The notes below the pieces were generated by a model. That model was not told the origin of the DNA and made no database searches. It saw only the letters and a list, made by a program, of their open reading frames with translations. Below, piece after piece: positions 1-10,019 of a stretch of DNA of 64,000 nt. The DNA is from Flavobacterium indicum GPTSA100-9 = DSM 17447. Lineage in GTDB: Bacteria; Bacteroidota; Bacteroidia; Flavobacteriales; Flavobacteriaceae. The stretch's first letter is position 1. Every line of letters begins with the position of its first letter. Made by a program: the position numbers and the translations under genes. The stretch is taken from contig NC_017025.1 in the NCBI RefSeq assembly GCF_000455605.1, positions 1,612,001-1,676,000 on the forward strand, in the 5' to 3' direction.

Positions 1-2
1 AA

Positions 3-257
3 ACATTTAACTGTGCACTATCTGAGGCTTTTTGGAAACAAAACGAAAATCAAATTATATTTACAATTAGTGCCGATCGTTTCCTTAGAAATATGGTTAG
101 AGCAATAGTGGGAACTTTAATCAACGTAGGTCTAAACAAGTTGTCTATAAATGATTTTAGAAAAATAATAGAAAGTAAAAACCGTAGTAAAGCTGGATTT
201 TCTGTTCCTGCTCATGGTTTGTATTTAGTAGAAGTAAAATATCCATACATCAAATAA
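3..257 (+). CDS. truA: tRNA pseudouridine synthase A, C-terminal part (5' end outside window)
   Basis: An open frame enters from the left edge in frame 3 and ends at TAA 255-257, giving the last 84 residues of a protein. The segment [18 protein letters not shown] matches the conserved C-terminal part of TruA, which isomerises uridines 38-40 in the tRNA anticodon arm. The catalytic Asp lies in the missing N-terminal part. The call rests on this C-terminal motif and the ending LYLVEVKYP, which is typical of the family. The next gene starts 36 bp downstream on the same strand. Confidence 0.85.
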   Translation, partial: TFNCALSEAFWKQNENQIIFTISADRFLRNMVRAIVGTLINVGLNKLSINDFRKIIESKNRSKAGFSVPAHGLYLVEVKYPYIK

Positions 258-293
258 TCTTGTAAATAATTAAAATACAAAGCAATTAATAAA

Positions 294-2111
294 TTGAAAA
301 AGAAGTCTTCATTTAATAAAGTATTGCACTATGCAAATCCTTACAAAGGAAAGTTGTTTTTTGTAGGCTTTTGGGCGTTGTTTTTAGCAATAGTCGCAGC
401 AATACGACCGCTTTTGTTAAATTTAACTGTTGACAATTATTTAATTGGTTCTAAAAAAGAAGCTAATGTTATTCAAGATTCTTTTACTAATTTCATGCAT
501 TACTTTTTTGAAGGAAATGATAAAACTACTAATTTACAACTATTAGTAATCATTATGTTTGGTGTTTTACTTCTGGAAGTGATTGCACAATTTTACTTTG
601 TATATTTAGCCAGTTGGTTAGGACAGGATATTGTGAAGGATATTCGAGAAAAGTTGTTCCATCATTTGTCAAATTTCAAAATGAAATACTTCGATAATGA
701 ACCTGTAGGGAAATTAATTACTCGTTGTGTTTCTGATATGGAAAATATTGCAAGCATATTCAGTCAGGGATTATTCATGATTGTGAGTGATGTATTGAAA
801 ATGCTAATTGTATTAATTTTCATGTTCATTATAAATTGGAAAATTACAGCTATAGTACTCATTATCATGCCTGTTATTTTATTAGCTACCAATATTTTCA
901 ATCGTAAAATGAAAGTAGCTTTTAACGAAGTTAGAAATGAAGTGGCAAATTTAAATACATTCATTCAAGAACGATTAACGGGTATGAAAATCGTACAACT
1001 ATTTAACCGTGAAGCTATTGAGTACGAAAAATTTAAAGAAATTAATGAGAAACATAACAAAGCTTGGTTAAAAAATATTTTATACAACAGCATCTTCTTC
1101 CCTATTGCCGATATCATTTCGAGTATTACACTCGGATTAGTAGTTTATTTTGGTGCTCTTTTCATTTTAAATGGTGATACTACAACCAGTGTTGGACAAC
1201 TGATTTCGTTCAATATGTACATCTCCATGTTGTACAATCCATTACGTCAAATTGCAGATAAATTCAATGTGATGCAAATGGGAATTGTTGCCGCTGATCG
1301 TGTTTTTGAAGTAATGGAAACCAATGTTCAAATTCAGGATTTCGGAACCATTGAAGCCAATCATTTAAAAGGTGAAATTGAATTAAAAGATGTTCATTTT
1401 AGTTACTTGCCAGGTGAAGAAATAATAAAAGGAATAAATTTACATGTACAACAAGGCCAAACTATTGCTATTGTTGGTGCTACTGGGGCTGGAAAATCAA
1501 CCATAATTAATTTAATTAATCGGTTTTATGAAATCGATTCGGGAGAGATTCGCATTGACGGTACAAATGTTAAAGATTACACTTTAGAAAGTTTACGTAA
1601 AGAAATTGCTGTGGTGTTACAAGATGTATTTTTATTTTCTGATTCTATTTATAATAATATTACACTTTTTGATGATACGATAGAAAAGAATGAAGTAATT
1701 GAAGCGGCAAAAAAGATTGGAATTCACGATTTTATTATGAGCTTACCAAATGGATATGATTATGATGTAAAAGAACGTGGTGTAATGCTGTCTTCAGGAC
1801 AACGCCAATTAATTGCATTTCTTCGTGCTTATATTTCAAAACCAAGTATTTTAGTTTTAGATGAGGCCACTTCTTCTATAGATACCCATTCTGAAGAATT
1901 AATTCAAAAAGCAACACAAACATTAACCGAAAACCGAACTTCTATCATCATTGCTCATCGCTTAGCAACCATTATCAAGGCAGATAAAATTATTGTGATG
2001 GATAAAGGAAAAATCGTAGAATCAGGTACACATAAAGAATTACTTCAAATTGAAAATGGTTACTATCAGAAATTATATCATGCTCAATTTGAAAAAGAAA
2101 TTACCAGCTAA
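294..2111 (+). CDS. ABC transporter, fused permease and ATPase (MsbA/lipid-exporter-like)
   Basis: This 605-residue half-transporter has an N-terminal ABC type 1 membrane domain with about six hydrophobic segments between residues 20 and 310, followed by a nucleotide-binding domain. Visible motifs are Walker A GATGAGKS (395-402), the signature LSSGQRQ (about 499-505) and Walker B ILVLDEATSS (about 519-528) with an H-loop in IIAHRLATI. It should act as a homodimeric inner-membrane exporter; lipid or drug export is likely but the substrate cannot be read. The start is TTG at 294, since no ATG lies near the family N-terminus; KKKSSFNKVLHYANPYKG fits the usual beginning. Confidence 0.88.
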   Translation: MKKKSSFNKVLHYANPYKGKLFFVGFWALFLAIVAAIRPLLLNLTVDNYLIGSKKEANVIQDSFTNFMHYFFEGNDKTTNLQLLVIIMFGVLLLEVIAQFYFVYLASWLGQDIVKDIREKLFHHLSNFKMKYFDNEPVGKLITRCVSDMENIASIFSQGLFMIVSDVLKMLIVLIFMFIINWKITAIVLIIMPVILLATNIFNRKMKVAFNEVRNEVANLNTFIQERLTGMKIVQLFNREAIEYEKFKEINEKHNKAWLKNILYNSIFFPIADIISSITLGLVVYFGALFILNGDTTTSVGQLISFNMYISMLYNPLRQIADKFNVMQMGIVAADRVFEVMETNVQIQDFGTIEANHLKGEIELKDVHFSYLPGEEIIKGINLHVQQGQTIAIVGATGAGKSTIINLINRFYEIDSGEIRIDGTNVKDYTLESLRKEIAVVLQDVFLFSDSIYNNITLFDDTIEKNEVIEAAKKIGIHDFIMSLPNGYDYDVKERGVMLSSGQRQLIAFLRAYISKPSILVLDEATSSIDTHSEELIQKATQTLTENRTSIIIAHRLATIIKADKIIVMDKGKIVESGTHKELLQIENGYYQKLYHAQFEKEITS

Positions 2112-2237
2112 ATCGATCGGAATTTGAATTATTTTTTATTTTTAGAGAAATCAATAAAAATCTAACAATTCTATTCCATTTAAATTCAAAAAAATTACTA
2201 TTTTCGCAATAAATAAAATTGACAAATATTTTACAAA

Positions 2238-3626
2238 ATGAAATACGATATTATAGTTTTAGGAAGTGGTCCTGGTGGATATGTAACTGCAATTAGAGCT
2301 TCTCAATTAGGCTTTAAAGTAGCCGTTATTGAGAAAGAAAACTTAGGTGGAATTTGCTTAAACTGGGGTTGTATCCCAACTAAAGCTTTATTAAAATCTG
2401 CTCAAGTATTTGATTATTTAAAACATGCTGCTGACTACGGATTAAAAGTTGACAATGTAGATAAAGATTTTGGAGCTGTAATTGCTCGTTCAAGAGGTGT
2501 TGCTGATGGAATGAGTAAAGGTGTTCAGTTCTTAATGAAAAAAAATAAAATCGATGTAATTGATGGTTTTGGTAAAGTAAAACCAGGTAAAAAAGTGGAA
2601 GTTACAGCTGCAGATGGTAAAGTGACTGTTTTAGATGCTGACCATATTATTATTGCAACAGGTGCGCGTTCAAGAGAATTACCTAATTTACCTCAAGACG
2701 GTAAAAAAGTAATTGGATACCGCCAAGCAATGACTTTAGCTGAACAACCTAAAAAATTAATTGTTGTAGGTTCTGGTGCTATTGGTGTTGAATTTGCTCA
2801 TTTTTATAATTCAATGGGAACAGATGTAACTATTGTAGAATTTATGCCAAACATTGTTCCGGTTGAAGATGAAGACATCTCAAAACAATTTGAGCGTTCT
2901 TTGAAGAAATCAGGAATCACAATTATGACTAATGCATCTGTTGAAAAAGTAGATACTTCTGGTTCAGGTGTTAAAGCTACTGTTAAAACCGCTAAAGGGG
3001 AAGAAATTTTAGAAGCTGATGTTGTTTTATCTGCAGTTGGAATTAAATCAAATATTGAAAATATTGGTTTAGAAGATGTTGGTATTGCTACTGATAGAGA
3101 TAAAATCTTAGTAAATTCGTATTACCAAACTAATGTTCCTGGTTATTATGCAATTGGAGATGTAGTACCTGGTCAAGCTTTAGCTCACGTTGCTTCTGCT
3201 GAAGGTATTTTATGTGTAGAAAAAATTGCTGGATTACATGTTGAACCTTTAGATTATGGTAATATACCAGGATGTACTTATGCAACTCCTGAAATTGCTT
3301 CTGTTGGTTTAACTGAAAAAGCTGCAAAAGAAAAAGGATACGAAATTAAAGTTGGTAAATTCCCATTCTCAGCTTCTGGTAAAGCAAAAGCTGCTGGAAC
3401 TCCAGATGGATTTGTAAAAGTTATTTTCGATGCAAAATATGGCGAGTGGTTAGGTTGCCACATGATTGGTGCTGGTGTAACAGATATGATTGCAGAGGCT
3501 GTTGTAGCTCGTAAATTAGAAACAACTGGTCACGAAATATTAAAAGCGGTTCACCCACACCCTACTATGAGTGAAGCTGTAATGGAAGCTGTAGCTGATG
3601 CTTATGGTGAAGTGATTCACTTATAA
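2238..3626 (+). CDS. lpdA: Dihydrolipoyl dehydrogenase (E3)
   Basis: This 462-residue FAD-dependent pyridine nucleotide-disulfide oxidoreductase reoxidises dihydrolipoamide in the 2-oxoacid dehydrogenase complexes and the glycine cleavage system. It begins with the FAD-binding GSGPGGY motif. The redox-active disulfide is GGICLNWGCIPTK. A second Rossmann motif, GSGAIGVEFA, binds NAD, and the C-terminus carries the catalytic His-Glu pair in HPHPTMSE. Length and motif order are normal. It is monocistronic: no other E1/E2 gene is adjacent, and a strong terminator follows. Confidence 0.95.
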   Translation: MKYDIIVLGSGPGGYVTAIRASQLGFKVAVIEKENLGGICLNWGCIPTKALLKSAQVFDYLKHAADYGLKVDNVDKDFGAVIARSRGVADGMSKGVQFLMKKNKIDVIDGFGKVKPGKKVEVTAADGKVTVLDADHIIIATGARSRELPNLPQDGKKVIGYRQAMTLAEQPKKLIVVGSGAIGVEFAHFYNSMGTDVTIVEFMPNIVPVEDEDISKQFERSLKKSGITIMTNASVEKVDTSGSGVKATVKTAKGEEILEADVVLSAVGIKSNIENIGLEDVGIATDRDKILVNSYYQTNVPGYYAIGDVVPGQALAHVASAEGILCVEKIAGLHVEPLDYGNIPGCTYATPEIASVGLTEKAAKEKGYEIKVGKFPFSASGKAKAAGTPDGFVKVIFDAKYGEWLGCHMIGAGVTDMIAEAVVARKLETTGHEILKAVHPHPTMSEAVMEAVADAYGEVIHL

Positions 3627-3645
3627 GAATAAATTTTTAAAATTG

Positions 3646-3683
3646 AAAATCCGTTAAATTTACTTAACGGATTTTTTTTTTTT
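3646..3683 (+). terminator. Rho-independent terminator after lpdA
   Basis: A 12-bp perfect stem (arms 3646-3657 and 3664-3675) with a 6-nt loop runs into a long T-tract ending at 3683. It lies 20 bp after the lpdA stop. Confidence 0.85.
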
Positions 3684-3705
3684 ACAATTACTAAACAAAA
3701 TATTA

Positions 3706-3746
3706 TAGCTTTGTCAGAAAATGTTCCTAACAATTAATTATCTTTG
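3706..3746 (+). promoter_or_regulatory. Two candidate -7 boxes upstream of the P-type ATPase gene
   Basis: TAGCTTTG (3706-3713) and TATCTTTG (3739-3746) both fit the Bacteroidota -7 consensus TAnnTTTG. Neither has a clear TTG at 19-20 bp spacing, so which is used cannot be told. Confidence 0.35.
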
Positions 3747-3846
3747 ACTAACAAGCTTTTGCATTAAAAATAAAACACATCAATCCATTTATTAGTTGGT
3801 TTCACAAAGGCAGTAAATGTAGCATCCTAGAAAACACACAACAAAA

Positions 3847-6327
3847 ATGAATACTATTTGGAACGGATTAACCCAAGAACAAGCAAAACAAAACCTTGAA
3901 ACATTTGGTTTTAATGAATTACCTACATCAAAACCTAAGTCAATTTTTAAAATAGCGGTTGAAGTTTTTAAAGAGCCTTTATTTTTGTTGTTGATTGCAT
4001 GTAGCTCTTTATACTTAATTCTAGGAGACACTACGGAAGGAGTCATTTTATTTTCATCAGTATTCATCATTATTTTCATAACCTTTAATCAGCATAGAAA
4101 AACAGAAAAATCTTTAGAAGCACTAAGACAACTCTCTTCTCCTCGTGCCTTAGTTATTCGCGATAATCAAGAAGTTAGAATAACAGGAAGAGAAATTGTG
4201 CCCAATGATATCATAATTTTAAATGAAGGCGATCGTGTTCCTGCTGATGCCATTTTACTAGAAAGTACCAATTTAACTATTGATGAATCTTTGTTAACAG
4301 GAGAAGCTATTCCAGTAAATAAAAATGAAAATAAACCGGATACAATTTATAGCGGAACTTTGGTGGTTCAAGGAAGTGGTTATGCCAAAGTAACAAACAC
4401 AGGAACAAATACCGAATTTGGAAAAATAGGTCTTTCTTTAAACAAAATCGAAAAAGAAAGTACACGTTTACAAATTGAAATGAAAAAATTAATTTTTAAT
4501 TTATTCACTATTGGAGCCTTAATAAGTATAGGTGTTATTGTAGCTTTTTATTACACTAGAGGATCCATCTTAAACGCTTTATTAACTGGATTAGCCGCTT
4601 CTATGGCTTTATTACCCGAAGAATTTCCTGTTGTATTAACAATTTTTTTAGCTCTTGGAGCATGGAGATTATCAAAAAATAAAGTATTAACACGTAAACC
4701 TTCAGCTATTGAAACATTAGGTGCCGCTACGGTTTTATGTAGTGATAAAACAGGAACAATTACACAAAATAAAATGCAAATTGTACAATTGCATTACCAA
4801 TCAAGAATATATTATAATCAGGAATTTAAAGAACATGTAAATACCTTCTTTCCTTTAATTGAAGGTTTGTTTTGGGCCTCTGCTGAACATGCCATAGATC
4901 CAATGGAAAAAGCAATACATCAGGAGTTCTATGCATTACATCAGACGAAAAAAGAATATGTGCTTTTAAAAGAATATTCTTTATCCAAAACACTCTTTGC
5001 TATGACTCGGGTATATGAAGATAAAGCGAGTAATCAAAATAGTGCCTTTTGTAAAGGTGCTCCCGAAGCCGTATTTGAACTGTGTCAACTTGATGCTTCT
5101 GAACTAGCAAAACAAAATGAAATTGTAAGTCAATTAGCTTCAAAGGGTTACCGAATTTTAGCTTGTGCATTTTCTTCATTACATTCAGATGAACTACCAG
5201 CAGATCAAAGAAATATTAATTTTTCATTGTTAGGATTAGTAGCTTTTGAAGATCCAATTAGACCCGAAGTACCCAATGCAATTAAAGAGTGCAATGAAGC
5301 AGGAATTAGAGTAATTATGATTACGGGAGATTATCCAGAAACAGCACGAAGTATAGCAAATCAAATAGGGATATTACATCAAAACAAAATCATTACTGGC
5401 TCCGATTTACAAAACATGGATGAATCCGTGTTGAAGGAAAAAATTAAAACTACACAAGTATTTGCTCGAATTATTCCTGAACAAAAATTACAACTCATAA
5501 ATGCATTGAAAGCCAATAGAGAAATTGTTGCAATGACTGGAGATGGAGTTAATGATGCTCCTGCACTAAAAGCCGCAGATATTGGTATTGCAATGGGCTT
5601 AAGAGGAACAGATGTTGCGCGAGAGGCCTCTTCACTTGTACTTTTAGATGATAATTTTATATCTATAGTTCAAGCCATGCGTCAAGGAAGAAAAATATTT
5701 GATAACCTTCAAAAAGCAATGTCTTATATTGTTGCTATTCATATTCCTATTATTGCCTTAGTATTAATGCCTGCTTTCTTTTCTTCTTTACCTATATTAT
5801 TAATGCCTTTACATATTGTATTTTTAGAATTAATAATAGATCCGGTTTGTGCGGTGGCTTTTGAATCTGAACAAGAAGAGAAAAACATTATGAAGCGCCC
5901 CCCAAGAAAGCCTAATGAATTGTTCTTTGGATGGAAAAAAATTATTTTCAGTATATTTAAAGGATTGTTGTTGATGGGAGCAGTTATTACGGTTTATTTT
6001 CTATCTATTACGGAAGGGCATTCAGAAGGTGAAGTAAGAGCAATATCCTTTAGCGCATTAATCATTGGTAATGTTTTTTTAATATTAACATCCCTTTCTG
6101 AAACAAGATCGATATTTTCTATTCTCAAAGAAAAAAATAAGGCTGTTTTCTTAATTTCTTTCTTTGCTTTTTTAGTTTTAATTTTAACAATTACTCAACC
6201 TTACTTGGTTACTATTTTCAATTTTGAGAATCCAGGCGTAAATCATTTTGGACCATCTATTTTAAGCGCTTCCATTATGTTAATTGTTTTAGAATTGATA
6301 AAATATTTAAAAATTAAGCAGCAATAA
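3847..6327 (+). CDS. P2-type cation-translocating ATPase (Ca2+-ATPase-like)
   Basis: This 826-residue P-type ATPase has the actuator-domain motif LTGEA (about 149-153), the phosphorylation motif DKTGT with Asp about 300, the hinge motif GDGVNDAP (about 565-572) and about ten membrane segments. PEEFP before the phosphorylation site corresponds to the Ca2+-ATPase M4 motif PEELP/PEEFP, and there is no N-terminal heavy-metal domain, so a P2A Ca2+ or related cation pump is most likely. It would expel cations from the cytoplasm. Exact ion specificity cannot be read from sequence. Confidence 0.88.
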   Translation: MNTIWNGLTQEQAKQNLETFGFNELPTSKPKSIFKIAVEVFKEPLFLLLIACSSLYLILGDTTEGVILFSSVFIIIFITFNQHRKTEKSLEALRQLSSPRALVIRDNQEVRITGREIVPNDIIILNEGDRVPADAILLESTNLTIDESLLTGEAIPVNKNENKPDTIYSGTLVVQGSGYAKVTNTGTNTEFGKIGLSLNKIEKESTRLQIEMKKLIFNLFTIGALISIGVIVAFYYTRGSILNALLTGLAASMALLPEEFPVVLTIFLALGAWRLSKNKVLTRKPSAIETLGAATVLCSDKTGTITQNKMQIVQLHYQSRIYYNQEFKEHVNTFFPLIEGLFWASAEHAIDPMEKAIHQEFYALHQTKKEYVLLKEYSLSKTLFAMTRVYEDKASNQNSAFCKGAPEAVFELCQLDASELAKQNEIVSQLASKGYRILACAFSSLHSDELPADQRNINFSLLGLVAFEDPIRPEVPNAIKECNEAGIRVIMITGDYPETARSIANQIGILHQNKIITGSDLQNMDESVLKEKIKTTQVFARIIPEQKLQLINALKANREIVAMTGDGVNDAPALKAADIGIAMGLRGTDVAREASSLVLLDDNFISIVQAMRQGRKIFDNLQKAMSYIVAIHIPIIALVLMPAFFSSLPILLMPLHIVFLELIIDPVCAVAFESEQEEKNIMKRPPRKPNELFFGWKKIIFSIFKGLLLMGAVITVYFLSITEGHSEGEVRAISFSALIIGNVFLILTSLSETRSIFSILKEKNKAVFLISFFAFLVLILTITQPYLVTIFNFENPGVNHFGPSILSASIMLIVLELIKYLKIKQQ

Positions 6328-6353
6328 AATTCTGTTTTTTTAAATAGAATTAC

Positions 6354-6361
6354 TACATTTG
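6354..6361 (+). promoter_or_regulatory. -7 promoter box of the lipid-transport operon
   Basis: TACATTTG matches TAnnTTTG exactly. Its last three bases are the TTG that would otherwise be read as the start codon of the permease, which argues for initiation at the ATG 6383, downstream of the presumed transcription start. No perfect TTG at -33 is seen. Confidence 0.5.
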
Positions 6362-7168
6362 AAAGTAATAATTCTTCCTATTATGATCCCAATTTTAAAT
6401 AAAATAGAACGTTCGGTTCAAACATTCTTAATTGAAATTGGAGACCTCTCCTATTTTGCAGGTCGGTTTTTTAAAGAAGTATTTAAAAGCCCTTTCGAAT
6501 TTAAAGAGTTTTTAAGACAATGTTATCAAGTTGGAAATCGTTCCCTATTACTAGTAAGTGTAACAGGATTCATCATTGGATTAGTATTCACATTACAATC
6601 ACGTCCGACTTTACAGGAATTTGGCGCTGTTTCTTGGATGCCTTCAATGGTAAGTATTTCTATTATTCGTGAAATTGGTCCAATAATAACCGCATTAATT
6701 TGTGCTGGTCGAATTGGATCTGGAATTGGTGCCGAGCTAGGATCAATGCGTGTAACAGAACAAATTGATGCCATGGAAGTTTCAGGAACTAACCCATTTA
6801 AATATTTAGTTATAACAAGAATTTCGGCTACAATTTTAATGCTTCCATTATTAGTGTTAATTGGAGATTCTATTGCAATTTATGGTTCTTATTTAGTAGA
6901 AAATATAAAAGGAAATGTTTCTTTTACCCTTTACTTCAATCAGGTTTTTGATGCTCTAGAATTTAGTGACTTATTACCTGCAACTATAAAATCTTTTTTC
7001 TTTGGATTTGCAATTGGATTAGTAGGATGTTATAAAGGATATTATTGTAATAAAGGTACAGCTGGTGTAGGCTTAGCAGCCAATTCAGCCGTAGTGTACA
7101 CATCAATGTTACTGTTTGTCATCGATTTTATTGCAGTTTTTGTAACCGATATATTTTACCATTTATGA
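6359..7168 (+). CDS. MlaE-family ABC transporter permease
   Basis: This MlaE/YrbE-type permease (269 residues from TTG 6359) would form the membrane part of an MCE-type lipid transporter that moves phospholipids between the inner and outer membranes. About five hydrophobic segments are visible, and the block GRIGSGIGAELGSMRVTEQI is the conserved MlaE core. The TTG at 6359 lies in a -7 promoter box, so the ATG at 6383 (MIPILNKIERS) is the better start. It overlaps the ATPase gene by ATGA, and the MCE protein follows, giving the order permease-ATPase-MCE. Confidence 0.9.
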   Translation: MKVIILPIMIPILNKIERSVQTFLIEIGDLSYFAGRFFKEVFKSPFEFKEFLRQCYQVGNRSLLLVSVTGFIIGLVFTLQSRPTLQEFGAVSWMPSMVSISIIREIGPIITALICAGRIGSGIGAELGSMRVTEQIDAMEVSGTNPFKYLVITRISATILMLPLLVLIGDSIAIYGSYLVENIKGNVSFTLYFNQVFDALEFSDLLPATIKSFFFGFAIGLVGCYKGYYCNKGTAGVGLAANSAVVYTSMLLFVIDFIAVFVTDIFYHL

Positions 7169-7899
7169 GCACACCTATCATTCAAATACAACATCTTAAA
7201 AAAAGTTTTGGTACAAATAAAGTATTAGATGATTTTCACTTAGAATTATATGAAGGTGAAAGTTTAGTTGTAATGGGAAAATCAGGTTCTGGTAAATCAG
7301 TGATGATTAAATGTTTAGTGGGACTAGTGCAACCTGATATTGGCACAATTGAAATAATGGGTAAAAATATGATGACTCTTGAACAAGAGGAATTAGATGA
7401 AATTAGAACAGAAGTTGGTTTTTTATTCCAAGGAAGTGCACTATATGATTCCATGTCGGTTCGAGAAAATCTTGAATTCCCTTTACGAAGACATACTAAA
7501 AAATTTGGAAAAATAAAGGACGCCACACCTATGGTGCTTGAAGCTTTAAAAAGTGTAGGTTTAGAAAATGCAATAGATTTAATGCCTAACGAGTTATCTG
7601 GTGGAATGAAACGACGTATAGCTTTGGCCAGAACTTTAATATTAAAACCTAAAATAATTTTATATGATGAACCTACTACTGGTTTGGACCCTATCACTTC
7701 AAAAGAAATTATTCAATTAATGAAATCTATTCAAAAAACGTATAAAACATCTTCAATTGTTATTACACATGATATTGATTGTGCACGTGTAGTTGCAGAT
7801 AGAATGATTTTACTCATCGATGGAAAAAATTATATAGAAGGAACTTTTAATTCAATAGCACAATCTGAAGATCCTAAAGTAAAAGCCTTTTTTAAATAA
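7165..7899 (+). CDS. MlaF-family ABC transporter ATP-binding protein
   Basis: This 244-residue nucleotide-binding subunit has Walker A GKSGSGKS (about 38-45), signature LSGGMKRRIALAR (about 146-158) and Walker B IILYDEPTTGLDP. The LSGGM-R signature and the GLDP ending are typical of MlaF/Mkl proteins that pair with MlaE permeases. Its ATG overlaps the permease stop as ATGA, so the two are translationally coupled. It would energise lipid transport at the inner membrane. Confidence 0.92.
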   Translation: MSTPIIQIQHLKKSFGTNKVLDDFHLELYEGESLVVMGKSGSGKSVMIKCLVGLVQPDIGTIEIMGKNMMTLEQEELDEIRTEVGFLFQGSALYDSMSVRENLEFPLRRHTKKFGKIKDATPMVLEALKSVGLENAIDLMPNELSGGMKRRIALARTLILKPKIILYDEPTTGLDPITSKEIIQLMKSIQKTYKTSSIVITHDIDCARVVADRMILLIDGKNYIEGTFNSIAQSEDPKVKAFFK

Positions 7900-7906
7900 A
7901 TGTATT

Positions 7907-8881
7907 ATGGAAAAAACAAATACTGAAAAAATCAGACTCGGAGTTTTTGTACTTGCAGGTATAACAATATTTATTATTGCAATTTATTTTATTGGAAATA
8001 AACAAAATATGTTTGGTAAAACAACACCTATAAGTGCTATTTTTAATAATGTAAATGGTTTACAATTAGGAAATAATGTACGCTATGCTGGAATAAACAT
8101 CGGTATTGTAAAAAATATAGAAATGATAAATGATACCATGATTAAAGTTGACATGGCGATTGAAACAAAAATTTTACCACATATTAAAAAAGATGCAATT
8201 GCTGCAATTAGCTCCGATGGATTAGTAGGAAATATGATAATCAATATCATTCCAGGAAAAGGAGTCGCTGCTCCTATTCAACCTAATGATGTAATTCAAT
8301 CGTTTAATAAAGTACGAACTGAAGATATGCTTAAAACACTTAGCGTAACAAATGAAAACGCCGCTATTTTAACCGCTAATTTAATAAAAATAACAAGAGA
8401 TATTTCTGAAGGAAAAGGAACAGTTGGCTTATTATTGAACGATACTCAAATTGCTAACGACTTAAAAGAAACTATGCGTTATTTAAAAATGACAAGTCAA
8501 GGTACTACGGAATCAATTCAAAATTTAAATAAATTAATAACCTCACTCAATCAAAAAGAAAATGTAATTGGTGTAGTTAACGACACAGCAGTTGCAAATA
8601 AAATAAAAAGTATAGTGATTAATTTAGAAAAGTCTAGCAAAAAAATTGATGTCGTTGTTGATAATTTAAATACCACAATTGATAATGCAAAAAATGGAAA
8701 AGGTGCAATTAATTATTTATCCAATAATCCCAAATTAGTTCAAAAAATTGATTCAACTATTATAAATATTAATGAAGCTAGTATTAGATTGAATCAAAAT
8801 TTAGAAGCTTTAAAACATAATTTTTTCTTTAAAGGATATTTTAAAAAACAAGAAAAACAAAAGCAAAAAGTAACCAGATAA
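7907..8881 (+). CDS. MCE-family (MlaD-like) substrate-binding protein
   Basis: This 324-residue protein has one N-terminal membrane anchor (about residues 13-32), then an MlaD/MCE domain beginning FNNVNGLQLGNNVRYAGINIG. The C-terminal half is a helical region rich in Asn, Lys and Ile, suggesting a needle or coiled extension into the periplasm. It lies 7 bp after the ATPase gene and completes an MlaEFD-type core. MlaB and MlaC homologues are not in the window. Confidence 0.88.
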   Translation: MEKTNTEKIRLGVFVLAGITIFIIAIYFIGNKQNMFGKTTPISAIFNNVNGLQLGNNVRYAGINIGIVKNIEMINDTMIKVDMAIETKILPHIKKDAIAAISSDGLVGNMIINIIPGKGVAAPIQPNDVIQSFNKVRTEDMLKTLSVTNENAAILTANLIKITRDISEGKGTVGLLLNDTQIANDLKETMRYLKMTSQGTTESIQNLNKLITSLNQKENVIGVVNDTAVANKIKSIVINLEKSSKKIDVVVDNLNTTIDNAKNGKGAINYLSNNPKLVQKIDSTIININEASIRLNQNLEALKHNFFFKGYFKKQEKQKQKVTR

Positions 8882-8973
8882 TAATTCTGTAATTTTTACT
8901 AAAAATTATATAATGACATGCACATTGTGTTTTATAATTTTACATAAATAAGTTTAACTAAGATTTAAAAGTT

Positions 8974-9450
8974 ATGAAAACAATAAAATTAATCACCGTT
9001 CTATTATTTGTTAGTGTATTTTTAACACCTGAAACAACATTTGCTCAACCACCAAAATGGGCACCTGCCCACGGATATAGAGCAAAAACTAGGTATATCT
9101 ATTTTCCTGAGCATAATTTTTATTATGACTTACAAAGAAGATCCTATTTTTATTTAAACAATGGATCATGGACGATAAGTGTTTCAATTCCTGGACCTTT
9201 TATTAATATTAATTTAGGAAGAGCCACACAAGTACAATTAGACTATTACGGAACTTACCCTTATTACTACAACACGGAGCACTGTACAAAATATAAGGTA
9301 GTTAAAGTTAAAAAATCAAAACCAAGGGTAATTGTAATTGATAACGATCACGACCATCATCATTATGAAAAAGTAAAAATTAAAAACAATGGACATGGTC
9401 ACGGTCATGGAAATGGTCATGGTCATGGAAATGGCAAAGGAAAACATTAA
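8974..9450 (+). CDS. Secreted protein with His/Gly-rich tail
   Basis: This 158-residue protein begins with a clear signal peptide (MKTIKLITVLLFVSVFL, cleavage probably after the Ala of TTFAQ). The mature part has many Tyr and Phe residues and ends in a low-complexity tail of HDHHH and repeated GHG/GNG units. Flavobacterial secreted proteins of this kind are common and uncharacterised. The His-rich tail could bind divalent metals, but this is inference. It is a single gene with its own terminator downstream. Confidence 0.75.
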   Translation: MKTIKLITVLLFVSVFLTPETTFAQPPKWAPAHGYRAKTRYIYFPEHNFYYDLQRRSYFYLNNGSWTISVSIPGPFININLGRATQVQLDYYGTYPYYYNTEHCTKYKVVKVKKSKPRVIVIDNDHDHHHYEKVKIKNNGHGHGHGNGHGHGNGKGKH

Positions 9451-9491
9451 AAGTAAATAGTAATTTTGGGGTAAATACTATTTATTGGGTG

Positions 9492-9524
9492 AAAATCTGC
9501 TAGGGAGACTTAGCAGATTTTTTG
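9492..9524 (+). terminator. Rho-independent terminator
   Basis: An 11-bp perfect stem (9492-9502 with 9511-9521) and an 8-nt loop are followed by T residues, 42 bp after the His-rich secreted protein gene. Confidence 0.8.
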
Positions 9525-9549
9525 TATATTTACTTAAATTTAATTAAAA

Positions 9550-10008
9550 ATGAGATTAGAATCAATAGTAAATGAACTAACAACATATTTACCTGATCAT
9601 CAAAAAAGAAATTTATCCATTTCTAATTCAACAATAGGTTGGCAAATAGAACATATTTTACTCACAATCAATCAGGTTATAAAAAATTGTGAAGAATCGA
9701 TTGATTCAAACTACCAACCTAAATTTTCAATTTGGAAATTAATTGTTTTTACTACTAAAAAAATACCAAGAGGAAAAGTAAAAGCTCCTAAAATTGTTCG
9801 CCCTGAATTATTTGATAAAAATTCACTTGAAATCCACATTAAACAAACTACAGAAAACTTAAAAATCATCAATGATTTAAAGAAAAATCAATATTTTAAT
9901 CATCCAATTTTTGGACATATAAACAAAATTAAAATGATTAAATTTTTAGAAATTCATTCGAATCATCATTTAAAAATTATTAGAGAAATTATACATAAAA
10001 CAAGCTAA
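9550..10008 (+). CDS. DUF1569/DinB-like protein
   Basis: This 152-residue protein has the four-helix outline of the DinB/DUF1569 group. GWQIEHILLTINQVIK carries the first conserved His, and HSNHHLKIIREI near the C-terminus holds the closing His pair. DinB-like proteins are thiol- or metal-dependent enzymes of mostly unknown role. It sits 11 bp before a VOC-family gene, so the two are probably cotranscribed. The assignment is by motif pattern and is moderately sure. Confidence 0.7.
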   Translation: MRLESIVNELTTYLPDHQKRNLSISNSTIGWQIEHILLTINQVIKNCEESIDSNYQPKFSIWKLIVFTTKKIPRGKVKAPKIVRPELFDKNSLEIHIKQTTENLKIINDLKKNQYFNHPIFGHINKIKMIKFLEIHSNHHLKIIREIIHKTS

Positions 10009-10019
10009 ACAAATAAATT

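Noticed and set aside
7236..7697. Minus-strand open frame of 153 codons within the MlaF-like gene
   Set aside because: Antisense to conserved Walker and signature motifs; no independent support.
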